A DNA stretch of 53,403 nucleotides from an uncultured Thiodictyon sp. (GTDB lineage Bacteria > Pseudomonadota > Gammaproteobacteria > Chromatiales > Chromatiaceae): positions 1-53,403 of the forward strand of contig NZ_CAJAXH010000161.1 in NCBI RefSeq assembly GCF_903946935.1. Direction: 5' to 3'. Shown here piece after piece: positions 44,589-52,669 of the stretch. The translations under genes were made by a program, and so were the position numbers. Under the pieces are notes generated by a model, which was not told the origin of the DNA, did no database searches, and saw only the letters and a list, made by a program, of their open reading frames with translations. Each line of letters opens with the position of its first letter. The stretch's first letter is position 1.

Positions 44589-45847
44589 AGCAGGGTGACG
44601 GTCCCGACGGGCGGCCCCTCAATGCCCTTGACGCGCAGGCGCACGGTATAGATACCGGCAGGCAGGGCGGCGGGCGGGCGCCAATCGATCCCGGTCCCAC
44701 CGCCGGTGACGGCGAATTCACCTGGGTCGGGCGGGTTGCCGGGGGCGGCGGCGTGCAGTGCGACGGTGTCCAGCAGCAGTTCAGTCGTGCCGACGACGAA
44801 GCCGGCCCCGCTGAATGAAAAGAGGCCAGCGGTGGGCTGCCAGGGCAGGGGGACCGGGGCCACCGCCGAACAGATTGTGATCGGCACGGCATTGGAGCGG
44901 TAATCGGCGCTATCGCCGGCGGCCAGTGCGCTGCCCACCCGCAGCAGGTAGACGCCCGGCGGGGGGCTGGCCGCGGGTGGGACACCGACGGCGACGGGCA
45001 GTTGGACGGTCAGCCGCGCCGCGGTGTTCAGTGCGTCCGGCGCCATCCAGGCCGTGACCTCGCGCTCGGTCCCATCCGGCTCGACCAGGTAAAGGCGCTG
45101 GGTCGCCGGCTGTCCGAGCTGGCTGCCGAAGAGTGCGAATGAGCCGCCGGGCGCGGCGATGGCCGGGGCCAGGTCGACGGCGATGGGGTCGCCGGGTTGG
45201 GCCGACAGCGGCTTGAAATCGGCCCGTGCCGCCGTGCCGCTGAGGGCGCCGGCGGCCGCGAAGGGCAGGGCCGTCGGCGCGACGTTCAGTCCCAGCTGGT
45301 GGGGCGGGCTGGCCGGCGCGGGTGGGCTGGACTTGGGGGTCATGAAGACCACGCCGACCCGGTACACGGCGGAGAGGCGGTAGGGGGTCGAGAACGATTG
45401 CCAGCGCCGGATGGCGTCGTCGGACTTCTCCGCTTCCAGGCTGATGGTAAAGCGCAAGCCGGTGACCGGATCGACATAGGTCGCACGTTCGTGCAGGGCC
45501 TTGATGGCGATGCTCATCGCCTGCTGCTCCTGCTCCGGGTGATCCTTGGCGTAGGCCGACACCAGAAAATAGAGCGCGAGGCCGAGCGGCTGATAGGTAT
45601 TGGACGCCGCCGCCCCATTGCCGGGGAGGTTGCGGGTCTGCGGCTCGGGGTTGAGGTGGAACAGGTAGACCGTCAACTGACAGTTGCCCTGATTCCTGAC
45701 GCCTTCGGGCATGGTGCCGGACAGCGCGATGGCGAATTTGTCGATACTGCCGCCGTTGCCCGTCCACAACGGCGAACTGTCGATGGCGGCCTGGAGCAGG
45801 TCGATCAGGCGGTCGGTGATGGCGGACAGGTCCAGGGTGCCGATCAT
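44585..45847 (-). CDS. DUF4255 (Pvc16/Afp16-like) tube-sheath terminator with C-terminal extension
   Basis: 420 aa. The N-terminal about 185 residues are DUF4255 (IDKFAIALSGTMPEGVRNQG, LTVYLFHLNPEPQTRN, LGLALYFLVSAYAKDHPEQE, RLSAVYRVGVVFM), the cap that ends tube and sheath growth. The remaining about 230 residues look like two beta-sandwich modules of IPT/TIG type (GGSFALFGSQLGQPATQRLY, GIYTVRLRVKGIEGPPVGTV) that Afp16 lacks at this length. These could decorate the distal end of the particle. Confidence 0.85.
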   Translation of the reverse strand: MIGTLDLSAITDRLIDLLQAAIDSSPLWTGNGGSIDKFAIALSGTMPEGVRNQGNCQLTVYLFHLNPEPQTRNLPGNGAAASNTYQPLGLALYFLVSAYAKDHPEQEQQAMSIAIKALHERATYVDPVTGLRFTISLEAEKSDDAIRRWQSFSTPYRLSAVYRVGVVFMTPKSSPPAPASPPHQLGLNVAPTALPFAAAGALSGTAARADFKPLSAQPGDPIAVDLAPAIAAPGGSFALFGSQLGQPATQRLYLVEPDGTEREVTAWMAPDALNTAARLTVQLPVAVGVPPAASPPPGVYLLRVGSALAAGDSADYRSNAVPITICSAVAPVPLPWQPTAGLFSFSGAGFVVGTTELLLDTVALHAAAPGNPPDPGEFAVTGGGTGIDWRPPAALPAGIYTVRLRVKGIEGPPVGTVTLL

Positions 45848-45853
45848 GATGCC

Positions 45854-46855
45854 TTATCCCTGTGACAGCCCGAAGGGATAGGTGCCGCGGCGCGGCAGGG
45901 GTCCCGCCGCCGGCGGGGCCGGGGCCCGAACCGGTCGTGGTGCCGGCGCCGGCAAACGGACCTCGACCGTGCCGATCTCGATGCGGGGCTGGGCCGGTGC
46001 GGGGTGCTCCGCGGGGGCGCTGATGGCGGGGGCTCGCGGCGGCTGCAAGAGCGGTGTGTGGGATCGCGGTTTGGCCGGCAGGGTCTGGGTAGCCGGTGCC
46101 GGTGCGCCCTGGCGCGGTGGCTCGGCGCCCTGGTCGCGGGGCGGGGATGGCGATGCGACGGAGTCGGCGGGCGCGGCGACGCGCGTCCGCTCCTGGGGCG
46201 GGGGGGCCGAGTCCGGTCGGGGCGCCAGTTGGGGCTGCACTTGCGTGGTCGTCGATGTCCGCGAGATGCCCGCGGCGTGTCGCAGTGCCTCAACCGCCGG
46301 GGATAGCCAGGGGGCGGGGCCGGGTGTCGGGCCGGGGGTGGCGCGCACAGCCGGCCCGACGACCGCGGCGTCGACGACGGATTGGCGGTCCGGCGGTGCG
46401 GGCTGGGCGGAGGGTGGCGGCGCTGCAATCGCGGCCGCGTCGGCGGCCTCCGCGGGGCGGTTACCCGCGGCGTTGCCGGTCTGCGCCGACGGTACCGGTC
46501 GCGGCAACGGCTGGGTCGGCACGGTCGGCGGGTCGGCTGCGCTCAGGCCAGGGGGCCGATCCGGGGTGGCGGGCGTCTGCGCCGACACCGCAAGGGGATC
46601 GGGTGTGGCGAACCGGGTCGGCAGATTGAGGGCGTCCGGCGTGACCGGCCCGCTCGGGTGCGACGGCGCACGCTCGGGCGCGGTGGCGCGACGCCGCGCG
46701 GCCGCCGTTGCGGGCACCGGTTGAGGCCCCGCGTCCCGCGCCGGCCAGGCGGTGGGGCCGAAGAGCGCGCGCGGCGGCTGGACCAAGGGTCGGCCGCCGG
46801 TGCCGCCCGCCCCGGATTGCCCCGCCGCGAGTCGCTGAAAATAGGATGGGCGCAT
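45854..46855 (-). CDS. Proline/alanine-rich disordered protein of the eCIS operon
   Basis: 333 aa. From about residue 45 to 280 it is almost entirely P, A, R, T, S and Q without predicted structure (PPPSAQPAPPDRQSV, PTPGPAPWLSPAVEALR). Ordered ends: MRPSYFQRLAAGQSG at the start and a conserved-looking IEIGTVEVRLPAPAP plus GTYPFGLSQG at the end. No family recognised. It lies between the CxxC-pair protein and the DUF4255 gene (6 nt before it). It could be a flexible ruler or lumen component since no ordinary tape measure is present; this is inference. Confidence 0.62.
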   Translation of the reverse strand: MRPSYFQRLAAGQSGAGGTGGRPLVQPPRALFGPTAWPARDAGPQPVPATAAARRRATAPERAPSHPSGPVTPDALNLPTRFATPDPLAVSAQTPATPDRPPGLSAADPPTVPTQPLPRPVPSAQTGNAAGNRPAEAADAAAIAAPPPSAQPAPPDRQSVVDAAVVGPAVRATPGPTPGPAPWLSPAVEALRHAAGISRTSTTTQVQPQLAPRPDSAPPPQERTRVAAPADSVASPSPPRDQGAEPPRQGAPAPATQTLPAKPRSHTPLLQPPRAPAISAPAEHPAPAQPRIEIGTVEVRLPAPAPRPVRAPAPPAAGPLPRRGTYPFGLSQG

Positions 46856-46870
46856 GGGTATCGGCTCCGC

Positions 46871-47644
46871 TCAGGCCGCGATCCCGGGCGCGGCGCCACG
46901 GGCCGCAGACAATTGCGCATACCGGGAGCGGCGGCTCGCGGGTAGCGCGAGAATGGCCTGCTCGGACCAGTGATAGACGCTGGCCAGGAGGTGGACCTCC
47001 TCGTAGAGCCCCGCGGCGCGCTGGCGTAGTTCGCTCAAGACGAAATCGCCCGGCTCGAACCATGCGTACACGGGGGCTTCGCACGCGGGACACTGGCCGG
47101 CGATCTCCCCGCCCAAGAGCGGCGCCACCCGCTCCAGTGTCCGCAGGGCGCGGCGCCGGTCGGCGCCGGTGAGTCCACCGATGCAGTGATCTTCCAGGCG
47201 CGCCGCCAGGTCAGCCATCGAGCGCGCCGTCTGCGCTGCCGCGCGGTAGGCGGCCACGGTCGGAATCCGCAACCGCGTTTGTCCCAGCACATACCAGCCC
47301 TGGTCATCCCGCTCCAGGCCCCGTGGCGGGTTGGGCGCATGGGCCGCGAGGTAGTCGCTGACGGTGAAGCCGACATCGCCCAGGGTGCCGCACCCCGCGC
47401 ACCGGACCTCGGCCATCAGTCGCTCGCCGATGAGGCGACGGCGCACGGCGAGCAGCGCCGCGTCCAGGTCCGCCAGCGGCAATTGGTCCCAGTCAATTGC
47501 CGGGTCGAGGGGCGGCGCCAGACGACGGACGGCCTCGAGCCGTAAGGCAAAGCCGCCGGACCCGGCGGCCAGCAGGAGTTCGTCCCGCCCGCCAGGCTCG
47601 CGCAGCGTCACCTGCTCGGCGCTCACCGGCAGTCGCACGGTCAT
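46871..47644 (-). CDS. CxxC-pair (zinc-ribbon-like) eCIS-cluster protein
   Basis: 257 aa from ATG 47644 (MTVRLPVSAEQVTLREPGGR); the frame extends upstream into the tube gene without support. Two cysteine pairs, CAGCG and CPACE, about 110 residues apart would form one zinc site. Between them are helical segments. The C-terminal part (FVLSELRQRAAGLYEEVHLL, YHWSEQAILALP) resembles T4 gp26/gp51-type baseplate hub chaperones found next to tube genes in phages and eCIS loci. It starts 5 nt after the tube stop. Likely an assembly factor; the function is not demonstrated. Confidence 0.68.
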   Translation of the reverse strand: MTVRLPVSAEQVTLREPGGRDELLLAAGSGGFALRLEAVRRLAPPLDPAIDWDQLPLADLDAALLAVRRRLIGERLMAEVRCAGCGTLGDVGFTVSDYLAAHAPNPPRGLERDDQGWYVLGQTRLRIPTVAAYRAAAQTARSMADLAARLEDHCIGGLTGADRRRALRTLERVAPLLGGEIAGQCPACEAPVYAWFEPGDFVLSELRQRAAGLYEEVHLLASVYHWSEQAILALPASRRSRYAQLSAARGAAPGIAA

Positions 47645-47649
47645 GGCGC

Positions 47650-48159
47650 TCAAGCCTCCTGCGGCTCGCCCAAGGAGAGGTCGTGCTCCCAGCCCTCGTT
47701 TTCCAGCTTGATATGCTCGATGGCAATGGCGTTCCCGCCAGCATCCAAGTCGGGGAGGGCCTGGAATTCCGAGACCCAGCACCGGTGCAAGATATAGCGG
47801 TGGGCCGGCTGACCGGCCTCATTGAGCAATTCGATGCGCACCTGGCGCCGCAGGTTCTTGAGCGACGTGGCGGGCGAACCCTTGTCGAGGACCTGGGCGG
47901 CGTTCGCCCATTCCTCGAAATCCGGGTCGTGGGTCAGGCCGCGATCCAGGGTGACCGGTTCGTACTTGGTGCGGCCCAGGCCCTTGCGGGTGATGGCGTC
48001 GCCGCCCTGTTTGTATTCGATCACGTCGGATGAACGCTTGAGTCCGGTGACCTTGCTGACACCGGCCACCGGGGTGGTCGAGGTGCCGAAATAGACGTGG
48101 AAACGGAAGGCCTTGTAGGGGTCGAAACGGTTGATGTTGACGGTAAACGGCTTACCCAT
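47650..48159 (-). CDS. Contractile injection system inner tube protein (T4 gp19/Afp1-like)
   Basis: 169 aa. FDPYKAFRFHVYFGTSTTPV, VAGVSKVTGLKRSSDVIEYK, RKGLGRTKYEPVTLDRGLTH and the closing AIEHIKLENEGWEHD are classic T4 gp19/tail-tube motifs. It polymerises as hexameric rings to form the tube that carries cargo. Only one tube gene is present, where Afp has two. The ribosome site is GGAG before ATG 48159. Confidence 0.95.
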   Translation of the reverse strand: MGKPFTVNINRFDPYKAFRFHVYFGTSTTPVAGVSKVTGLKRSSDVIEYKQGGDAITRKGLGRTKYEPVTLDRGLTHDPDFEEWANAAQVLDKGSPATSLKNLRRQVRIELLNEAGQPAHRYILHRCWVSEFQALPDLDAGGNAIAIEHIKLENEGWEHDLSLGEPQEA

Positions 48160-48198
48160 AATCCGGTCTCCAGGGGCGTTGAACGGCGCGCGTTGGGA

Positions 48199-49761
48199 TT
48201 ACTGGCTCTGCCCGGCCAGATGGGCGATCTTGATGATGACGAACTCAGCCGGTTTGAGTGGGGCAAAGGCGACGACGATATTGACCCGGCCGAGGTTGAT
48301 GTCGTCCTGGGTGGTCGTCGTGCGGTCGCACTTGACCTGAAAGGCATCGCTTGGTTTGGTGCCTTGCAGTGCGTGCTGATTGAACAGCGACAGCATGAAG
48401 TTTTCGACCGTGGTGCGGATGGCCAGCCACAGCGGCTCGTCGTTGGGCTCGAAGATCACCCAACGGAGATTCTGCAGCAGGGTCTGCTCGATGAACAGGG
48501 TCATCCGCCGCACCGGGACGTACTGATTCTGCTGGAAGGACGGATTGGCCGACACCAGGGTGCGGGCGCCGAAGACGACGGTGCCGCTCCCGGGAAAGGT
48601 TCGCAGACAGTTCACCCCCGCGAGGTTGTAGACCCCCTGGGCCTGGTCGTTCATGCGTCCTGAAGCCACTACGCCAGTCGTGTTGTTGACTACGGCCTCC
48701 AGCCCGGCCGGTGCCTTCCAGACCCCGCGGCGGGCGTCGGTGCGGGCATAGATGCCGGCCACGAAGCCGCTGGGCGGCAATTCGATGGCGTCCCCGGTGA
48801 GCGGATTGGTCGATTTCAGGTAGGGGAAATAGATGGCCCCATTGGTACTGAGCGGAATCGTGCCGCTCTTGAACAGCTCGACCATGACCGGCGGCGCGGC
48901 GGAATCGGCGCCGGCGTTGCGCGGCGGGTCCATGATCGCGAAGGCCTGCTTGCGTTCGGCGAAGGCCAGGGCCGCGCTCAGTACGCCGTTGTCGCTGATC
49001 CCAGGCGTCACCAGCAGATTGAAAATATCAACCTTGTCGAGCGGCTGGTTGGCCTGAAACACCCCGGTGAAATCCAGGCTGCTGAAGGTGCCGACGAGGT
49101 TGGCCGGCAGCGTCGAGGTGAGGGTCAAGGGGGGGATGCTGGTCGACGCGAAGGCCGTGCCGAGCGTACCGCCGCCGGGTGGGGGCGCGATCCGCACCAG
49201 TGAAGAGCTCCTGTTGATGCCGGCGTCCAAGGCGGCCTGGCTCAACAGCACCCCGCGATAGGTCTCCACCCGGGTGCCATAGGCGATGGTGAAGTCGGCC
49301 GTGTCCAGGACGCCCCCGGCGCTGCTTGCGCGCACATTGCCCAGGGTCACGACCGGTTGGAACTGCGGATGGTCGGTCGGCTCCAAGGCCGTGAACATCG
49401 CTGAGCCGCCTGTCGTCACCAGGGTCGCGGTAGCCGCGGCGATGGCCTGGCTGGTCCCGTCGTTGATCTGATAACGGGGCACCAGGCCGACCACATAGGC
49501 ATCGGAGCCGCCGTTCAGGAAAAATTGGTTCACGGCGTGTGGCAGCGAGGCGTCGATGCTGGCGCTCACGAAGAGTCCGCCGAATTCCCGCTCGAAGTCC
49601 GAAAAGCTGAAGATTCGGACCGGCTGTCCGGGGGTGCTGGTCTTGAAGGGGTGGGTATAGCCCACGAAGACCGCAATTGAGGTGGGGGCGGCAGCGATGC
49701 TGCGGGCACTGGAGGGAAGCTCTTCGATGTAGAGTCCCGGGTAACTGACGGAGACCGGCAT
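48199..49761 (-). CDS. Contractile sheath protein (Afp2-4-like)
   Basis: 520 aa. The N-terminus SVSYPGLYIEELPSSARSIA with PTSIAVFVGYT and VNQFFLNGGSDAYVVGLVPR is the hallmark of tail sheath proteins. The C-terminal domain has VNCLRTFPGSGTVVFGART, RRMTLFIEQTLLQNLRWVIF, EPNDEPLWLAIRTTVENFML and the closing FVIIKIAHLAGQSQ. It forms the contractile jacket around the tube. A single sheath gene is unlike the three of Afp/PVC. Ribosome site GAGGAG before ATG 49761. Confidence 0.96.
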   Translation of the reverse strand: MPVSVSYPGLYIEELPSSARSIAAAPTSIAVFVGYTHPFKTSTPGQPVRIFSFSDFEREFGGLFVSASIDASLPHAVNQFFLNGGSDAYVVGLVPRYQINDGTSQAIAAATATLVTTGGSAMFTALEPTDHPQFQPVVTLGNVRASSAGGVLDTADFTIAYGTRVETYRGVLLSQAALDAGINRSSSLVRIAPPPGGGTLGTAFASTSIPPLTLTSTLPANLVGTFSSLDFTGVFQANQPLDKVDIFNLLVTPGISDNGVLSAALAFAERKQAFAIMDPPRNAGADSAAPPVMVELFKSGTIPLSTNGAIYFPYLKSTNPLTGDAIELPPSGFVAGIYARTDARRGVWKAPAGLEAVVNNTTGVVASGRMNDQAQGVYNLAGVNCLRTFPGSGTVVFGARTLVSANPSFQQNQYVPVRRMTLFIEQTLLQNLRWVIFEPNDEPLWLAIRTTVENFMLSLFNQHALQGTKPSDAFQVKCDRTTTTQDDINLGRVNIVVAFAPLKPAEFVIIKIAHLAGQSQ

Positions 49762-49793
49762 GGCGATTTCTCCTCAACGGGGAGCGGGTGGGT

Positions 49794-50642
49794 TTAGTGG
49801 CTGGATAGGACCGTGGTCGAGCCTGGCCGTGCGGGGAACGCCAGTGCGTCGGCGCCGCCGGTGAGGGCGATCTTGCCCGGGGCCGGCGCACGGTAACCGT
49901 CGTCGGGCGGCGTGATGGTGACGACCAAGGCGAAATCGGCCGCGATGGAGTTGACGGCCTTGGCGACCACGCTGTCGGTCCAAGAGACGATCAAGTCGAA
50001 CGTCTGGGTGAGTGCGTCGACGTTCTTGACCTCGACCTCGATGGCGGCCCCGGCGGGGTCGGCGCTGCGCGCCTGAAGGGTGAAGGCGGTAGCGGCGACG
50101 GCGCCGTCTTTGGTGACATCCACCGTTGCCGCGGTTCCCACGTCGCCGACCGCAAGCGGATATTGGCCCGCCTTGGGGAGCGCGGGTGCGTCGCCGGGGA
50201 CGAGGAACGCCAAGCCCGGTCTGGTACCGCCGTTGGCGACGACCCCGAGGGTGGTGGCCAGTGTGTCTGGGGTGAGGCCGGTGTAGGTCTGCGTTTCGGT
50301 GACCTTGGCATCCAGGGTGCTTGTCTGGGGCGCGGCGGGGATGGCCACCACGTTGGAGAATTCAAGCTCGATTGAGATGCCCATGGCCCCCTTCGTCACC
50401 GCGGTCACATTGAGCGCGGGCTTGGCCGTCGGTACGGGACCCGGCTGTAGCGCCTGGGCGGCGAGCAACCGTTGCAGGAAGGGGTCCACCAAGGCCTTGT
50501 AGTCCCCATAAAGGGGCCAGCGGTCGGCCTTGAGTTGACCGGTCGCGTCGAAATACAGGGCGCCCAAAGGAATCATGAGGTGTTTCCCATCGCTGCCGGC
50601 AAGGGAAATCGGGTTGGATGAAACGACTGACTTTTCCGGCAC
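49794..50642 (-). CDS. First eCIS operon gene, beta-rich protein of unknown family
   Basis: 282 aa from GTG 50642 (VPEKSVVSSNPISLAGSDGK), which has GAGGTG 6 nt upstream; a second in-frame GTG at 50651 and ATG 50576 are alternatives. KHLMIPLGALYFDATGQLKA and WPLYGDYKALVDPFLQRLLA begin a small helical/beta domain, followed by strands (VTKGAMGISIELEFSNVVAI, TFTLQARSADPAGAAIEVEV) and the end ALAFPARPGSTTVLSS. I recognise no family. It is placed directly before the sheath gene and may be an outer or regulatory particle protein. Confidence 0.65.
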   Translation of the reverse strand: MPEKSVVSSNPISLAGSDGKHLMIPLGALYFDATGQLKADRWPLYGDYKALVDPFLQRLLAAQALQPGPVPTAKPALNVTAVTKGAMGISIELEFSNVVAIPAAPQTSTLDAKVTETQTYTGLTPDTLATTLGVVANGGTRPGLAFLVPGDAPALPKAGQYPLAVGDVGTAATVDVTKDGAVAATAFTLQARSADPAGAAIEVEVKNVDALTQTFDLIVSWTDSVVAKAVNSIAADFALVVTITPPDDGYRAPAPGKIALTGGADALAFPARPGSTTVLSSH

Positions 50643-50690
50643 GATGCTCACCTCGGACGCGTAGGATGAACAGATCGAGTGTGCTTGGCC

Positions 50691-50721
50691 TGGCTGCCAC
50701 GGGGGCGCCCCGCGGCAGCCA
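50691..50721 (-). promoter_or_regulatory. Stem-loop in the leader of the eCIS operon
   Basis: Arms TGGCTGCCACGGG (50691-50703) and CCCGCGGCAGCCA (50709-50721) pair at 12 of 13 positions around a 5-nt loop. If transcription starts near 50734 this very stable stem lies in the first 45 nt of the operon mRNA, where it could stabilise the 5' end or attenuate transcription. Confidence 0.5.
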
Positions 50722-50722
50722 A

Positions 50723-50736
50723 TTGACAAATGTCAA
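50723..50736. promoter_or_regulatory. Palindrome TTGACAAATGTCAA, operator-like
   Basis: A perfect palindrome of 6-nt arms around a 2-nt centre, directly downstream of the -10-like box at 50741-50746 on the minus strand and overlapping the expected start point. It is a plausible repressor site for the eCIS operon. The TTGACA half also resembles a -35 box but no -10 follows at the right distance. Confidence 0.42.
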
Positions 50737-50740
50737 GCCG

Positions 50741-50746
50741 AGTATA
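50741..50746 (-). promoter_or_regulatory. Possible -10 box (TATACT) of the eCIS operon
   Basis: On the minus strand TATACT occurs here and again at 50764-50769, separated by 17 nt; no good -35 hexamer is visible for this copy. It lies about 95 nt upstream of GTG 50642 in the only long gap before the operon (50643-50836). Confidence 0.3.
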
Positions 50747-50836
50747 GATAGCGACGGACGGTGAGTATAGGACCTTTTTTTGGGGGTAGGGTTCGGGCTT
50801 CTGGCGGGTGGGCGGCGCCTCGCCCAGCGTTGCGGA

Positions 50837-52060
50837 TCAATACCGCGGACCCGCCTTACCATAGCTCAGACCCGCGTCCGCGCCCTGTTTGCGCACCGTG
50901 CTCCAGAGCTGGTGGTCGAGCGAGTCCTTGGCCCCGCCGGCGGCCTCGACCCGTTCCTTGAGATAGTCTGCCCGCTGGGCGGAGAGCGCTTGGGCCTCCT
51001 GGCGCAGGTTCTCGCGCCGGGCGGCGGTGGCGGCGACGAATCCTGCCCGCTCGGACTCAGGGAGCTTGGCCAGCGGTGCCGGCAAGGATTCGGCCGGGAG
51101 CGTGCCCAGGTCGACCCGGCCGTTTTGCACCGCGTCCACCAGTTCCTGGTCCGCGCTGAGGCTCGCCGCGCCGCTGGGGGAGGCGACGAACTCCGCGCGG
51201 CGGGCGAGCGCGGCCGGGGCCGCCGCGGCCTTGGCGACCTTGGCCTTCGCGACCTCGCCCTCGCGCTTGCCGCGCTCATCGGCGCTGCCGTAGAAGAGAC
51301 GGGTGTCGTCCAACTCGGCGGAGAGCTTGGCGAGCTTGGCATCGTATGGGGTGCTGATGGCGACCGCGCTGCCCGCCTGCCCGACCTGGAGATAGGCACC
51401 GTTGCCGAGTTGAGCGATGCGTTGCCACTCGCCGCGGGTGTCCGCCTGCGCCCCGCACTGGATGGCGTTGACCCGGATGCCCCGGCGGCCCGCCTCCGCC
51501 AGTGACTGGCGGTAGGGGACATCGTTGGCATAGTCCATGTGGGGCGGGGCGTCGCCCACCAGAAAGACCACCCGGTAGGCCGTCGGGTCCTGGCTCCAGC
51601 CGATGCGGGTAATGGCCTCATGCAGCGCCTGATTGACACTCTCGGGCCCGTCACCGCCGCCCTGCGCCTGGAGCTGGAAGAGCTCCGCCTGGAGCTTGTC
51701 CAGGTCGCCCGAGAGGTCGACCACCCGGGTGATATAGTCATCCCCGCGGTCGCGGTAGGCGACCAGGCCCATGCGGATGATCGGCGCGGGCTGGGCGGCG
51801 GCGAGGGTCGAGGCGATCGACCAGATCTTATCCTTGGCCGTCTGGATCAGACCGCCCATGCTGCCGGTGGTATCCAGCACGAAGACTGCCTCGACCACCG
51901 GACGTTGACCGGCCGGGGGTTGCGGGACGGCGATCGCGACCCCCTGTCCCGGGGTCTGGGTCGGCAGGGGCGCCGGTGCGGATGCGGTCATCATGGGGTA
52001 ATAGGCCACCGCGGCGGCGGTGAGTCCGAACAGGCCGAGACCGATGAGCTTGGTGTTCAT
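50837..52060 (-). CDS. VWA domain protein, exported
   Basis: 407 aa; ATG 52060 after AGAGAGAA. The N-terminus MNTKLIGLGLFGLTAAAVAY is a signal peptide or membrane anchor. A proline-rich linker leads to a von Willebrand A domain, about residues 55-255, with MIDAS residues DTTGS (63-67), AYRDRGDDY and VFLVGDAPPHMDY, which binds Mg2+ for protein contact. The C-terminal about 150 residues are charged and helical (ADERGKREGEVAKAKVAKA). Third gene of a trio with a PspA-like and a membrane protein, suggesting envelope maintenance. Confidence 0.83.
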   Translation of the reverse strand: MNTKLIGLGLFGLTAAAVAYYPMMTASAPAPLPTQTPGQGVAIAVPQPPAGQRPVVEAVFVLDTTGSMGGLIQTAKDKIWSIASTLAAAQPAPIIRMGLVAYRDRGDDYITRVVDLSGDLDKLQAELFQLQAQGGGDGPESVNQALHEAITRIGWSQDPTAYRVVFLVGDAPPHMDYANDVPYRQSLAEAGRRGIRVNAIQCGAQADTRGEWQRIAQLGNGAYLQVGQAGSAVAISTPYDAKLAKLSAELDDTRLFYGSADERGKREGEVAKAKVAKAAAAPAALARRAEFVASPSGAASLSADQELVDAVQNGRVDLGTLPAESLPAPLAKLPESERAGFVAATAARRENLRQEAQALSAQRADYLKERVEAAGGAKDSLDHQLWSTVRKQGADAGLSYGKAGPRY

Positions 52061-52084
52061 GGAAATTCTCTCTTTGGTTTGATT

Positions 52085-52669
52085 TCAGCGATGATCTTCG
52101 ATGCGGCGGCCTTCGATGCGGTGTAGTGCCCCTTCGGCCGCCCGGCAGGCCAGGTCGAAGGGATCGGCCGGGATGTCCGATGCCATGGTGCGGTCGGTGC
52201 GGTGCCCGGGCCGGGCCGGGATGGCGCCGAACAGCGCCTGGACCAGGAACAGGCACCAGAGGGCCAGGAACAGACTGCCGCTATGCACGCCGGCCCACAC
52301 TGCGGTGGCGGCCCCGGCGAGGACCAGGCCCAGGTCGAGCAGGGCGGCGCTCGGGGTGGCGTGGAAGCACCAGACCCGTGCCAGCCACACCAGGGCGAGT
52401 TGCACCAAGACCTGGGACCAGACCCCGGGGACCAGGGCGAGTGCGGTGCCGGTTACCGGCATCCAGGCGAGCACCAGCAGCACCCGTCCGGCGCGTTCGT
52501 CGCTGCGGCTCACCAGATAAAGGATGTAGCCCAGCCCCAGCGCGGCCGTCGTGAGTCTTAGGGCCGGACCTGGCCACAGGGCCAGGCGCAACCCGGTGTC
52601 GAGCACCTCGGCCCCGACGGCGGCGACCAGTGCGACCAGGACACCCTCCAGAAAGGTCGGGCGGTTCAT
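52085..52669 (-). CDS. Small polytopic membrane protein of the PspA-like operon
   Basis: 194 aa with about 5 hydrophobic segments (FLEGVLVALVAAVGAEVL, LTTAALGLGYILYLVS, VLLVLAWMPVTGTALALV, LVQLALVWLARVWCF, LFLALWCLFLVQALFG) and a charged C-terminal tail. No family recognised. Its ATG overlaps the PspA-like stop by 4 nt and it lies 24 nt before the VWA gene, so the three are one operon. It may anchor the PspA-like protein to the inner membrane. Confidence 0.75.
   Translation of the reverse strand: MNRPTFLEGVLVALVAAVGAEVLDTGLRLALWPGPALRLTTAALGLGYILYLVSRSDERAGRVLLVLAWMPVTGTALALVPGVWSQVLVQLALVWLARVWCFHATPSAALLDLGLVLAGAATAVWAGVHSGSLFLALWCLFLVQALFGAIPARPGHRTDRTMASDIPADPFDLACRAAEGALHRIEGRRIEDHR

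Noticed and set aside
23908-50642. Prophage, R-type pyocin or type VI secretion system
   Set aside because: No lysis, packaging, capsid or integrase genes and no TssJ/L/M membrane complex; DUF4255, Afp15-like ATPase and DUF4157 proteins are eCIS markers.
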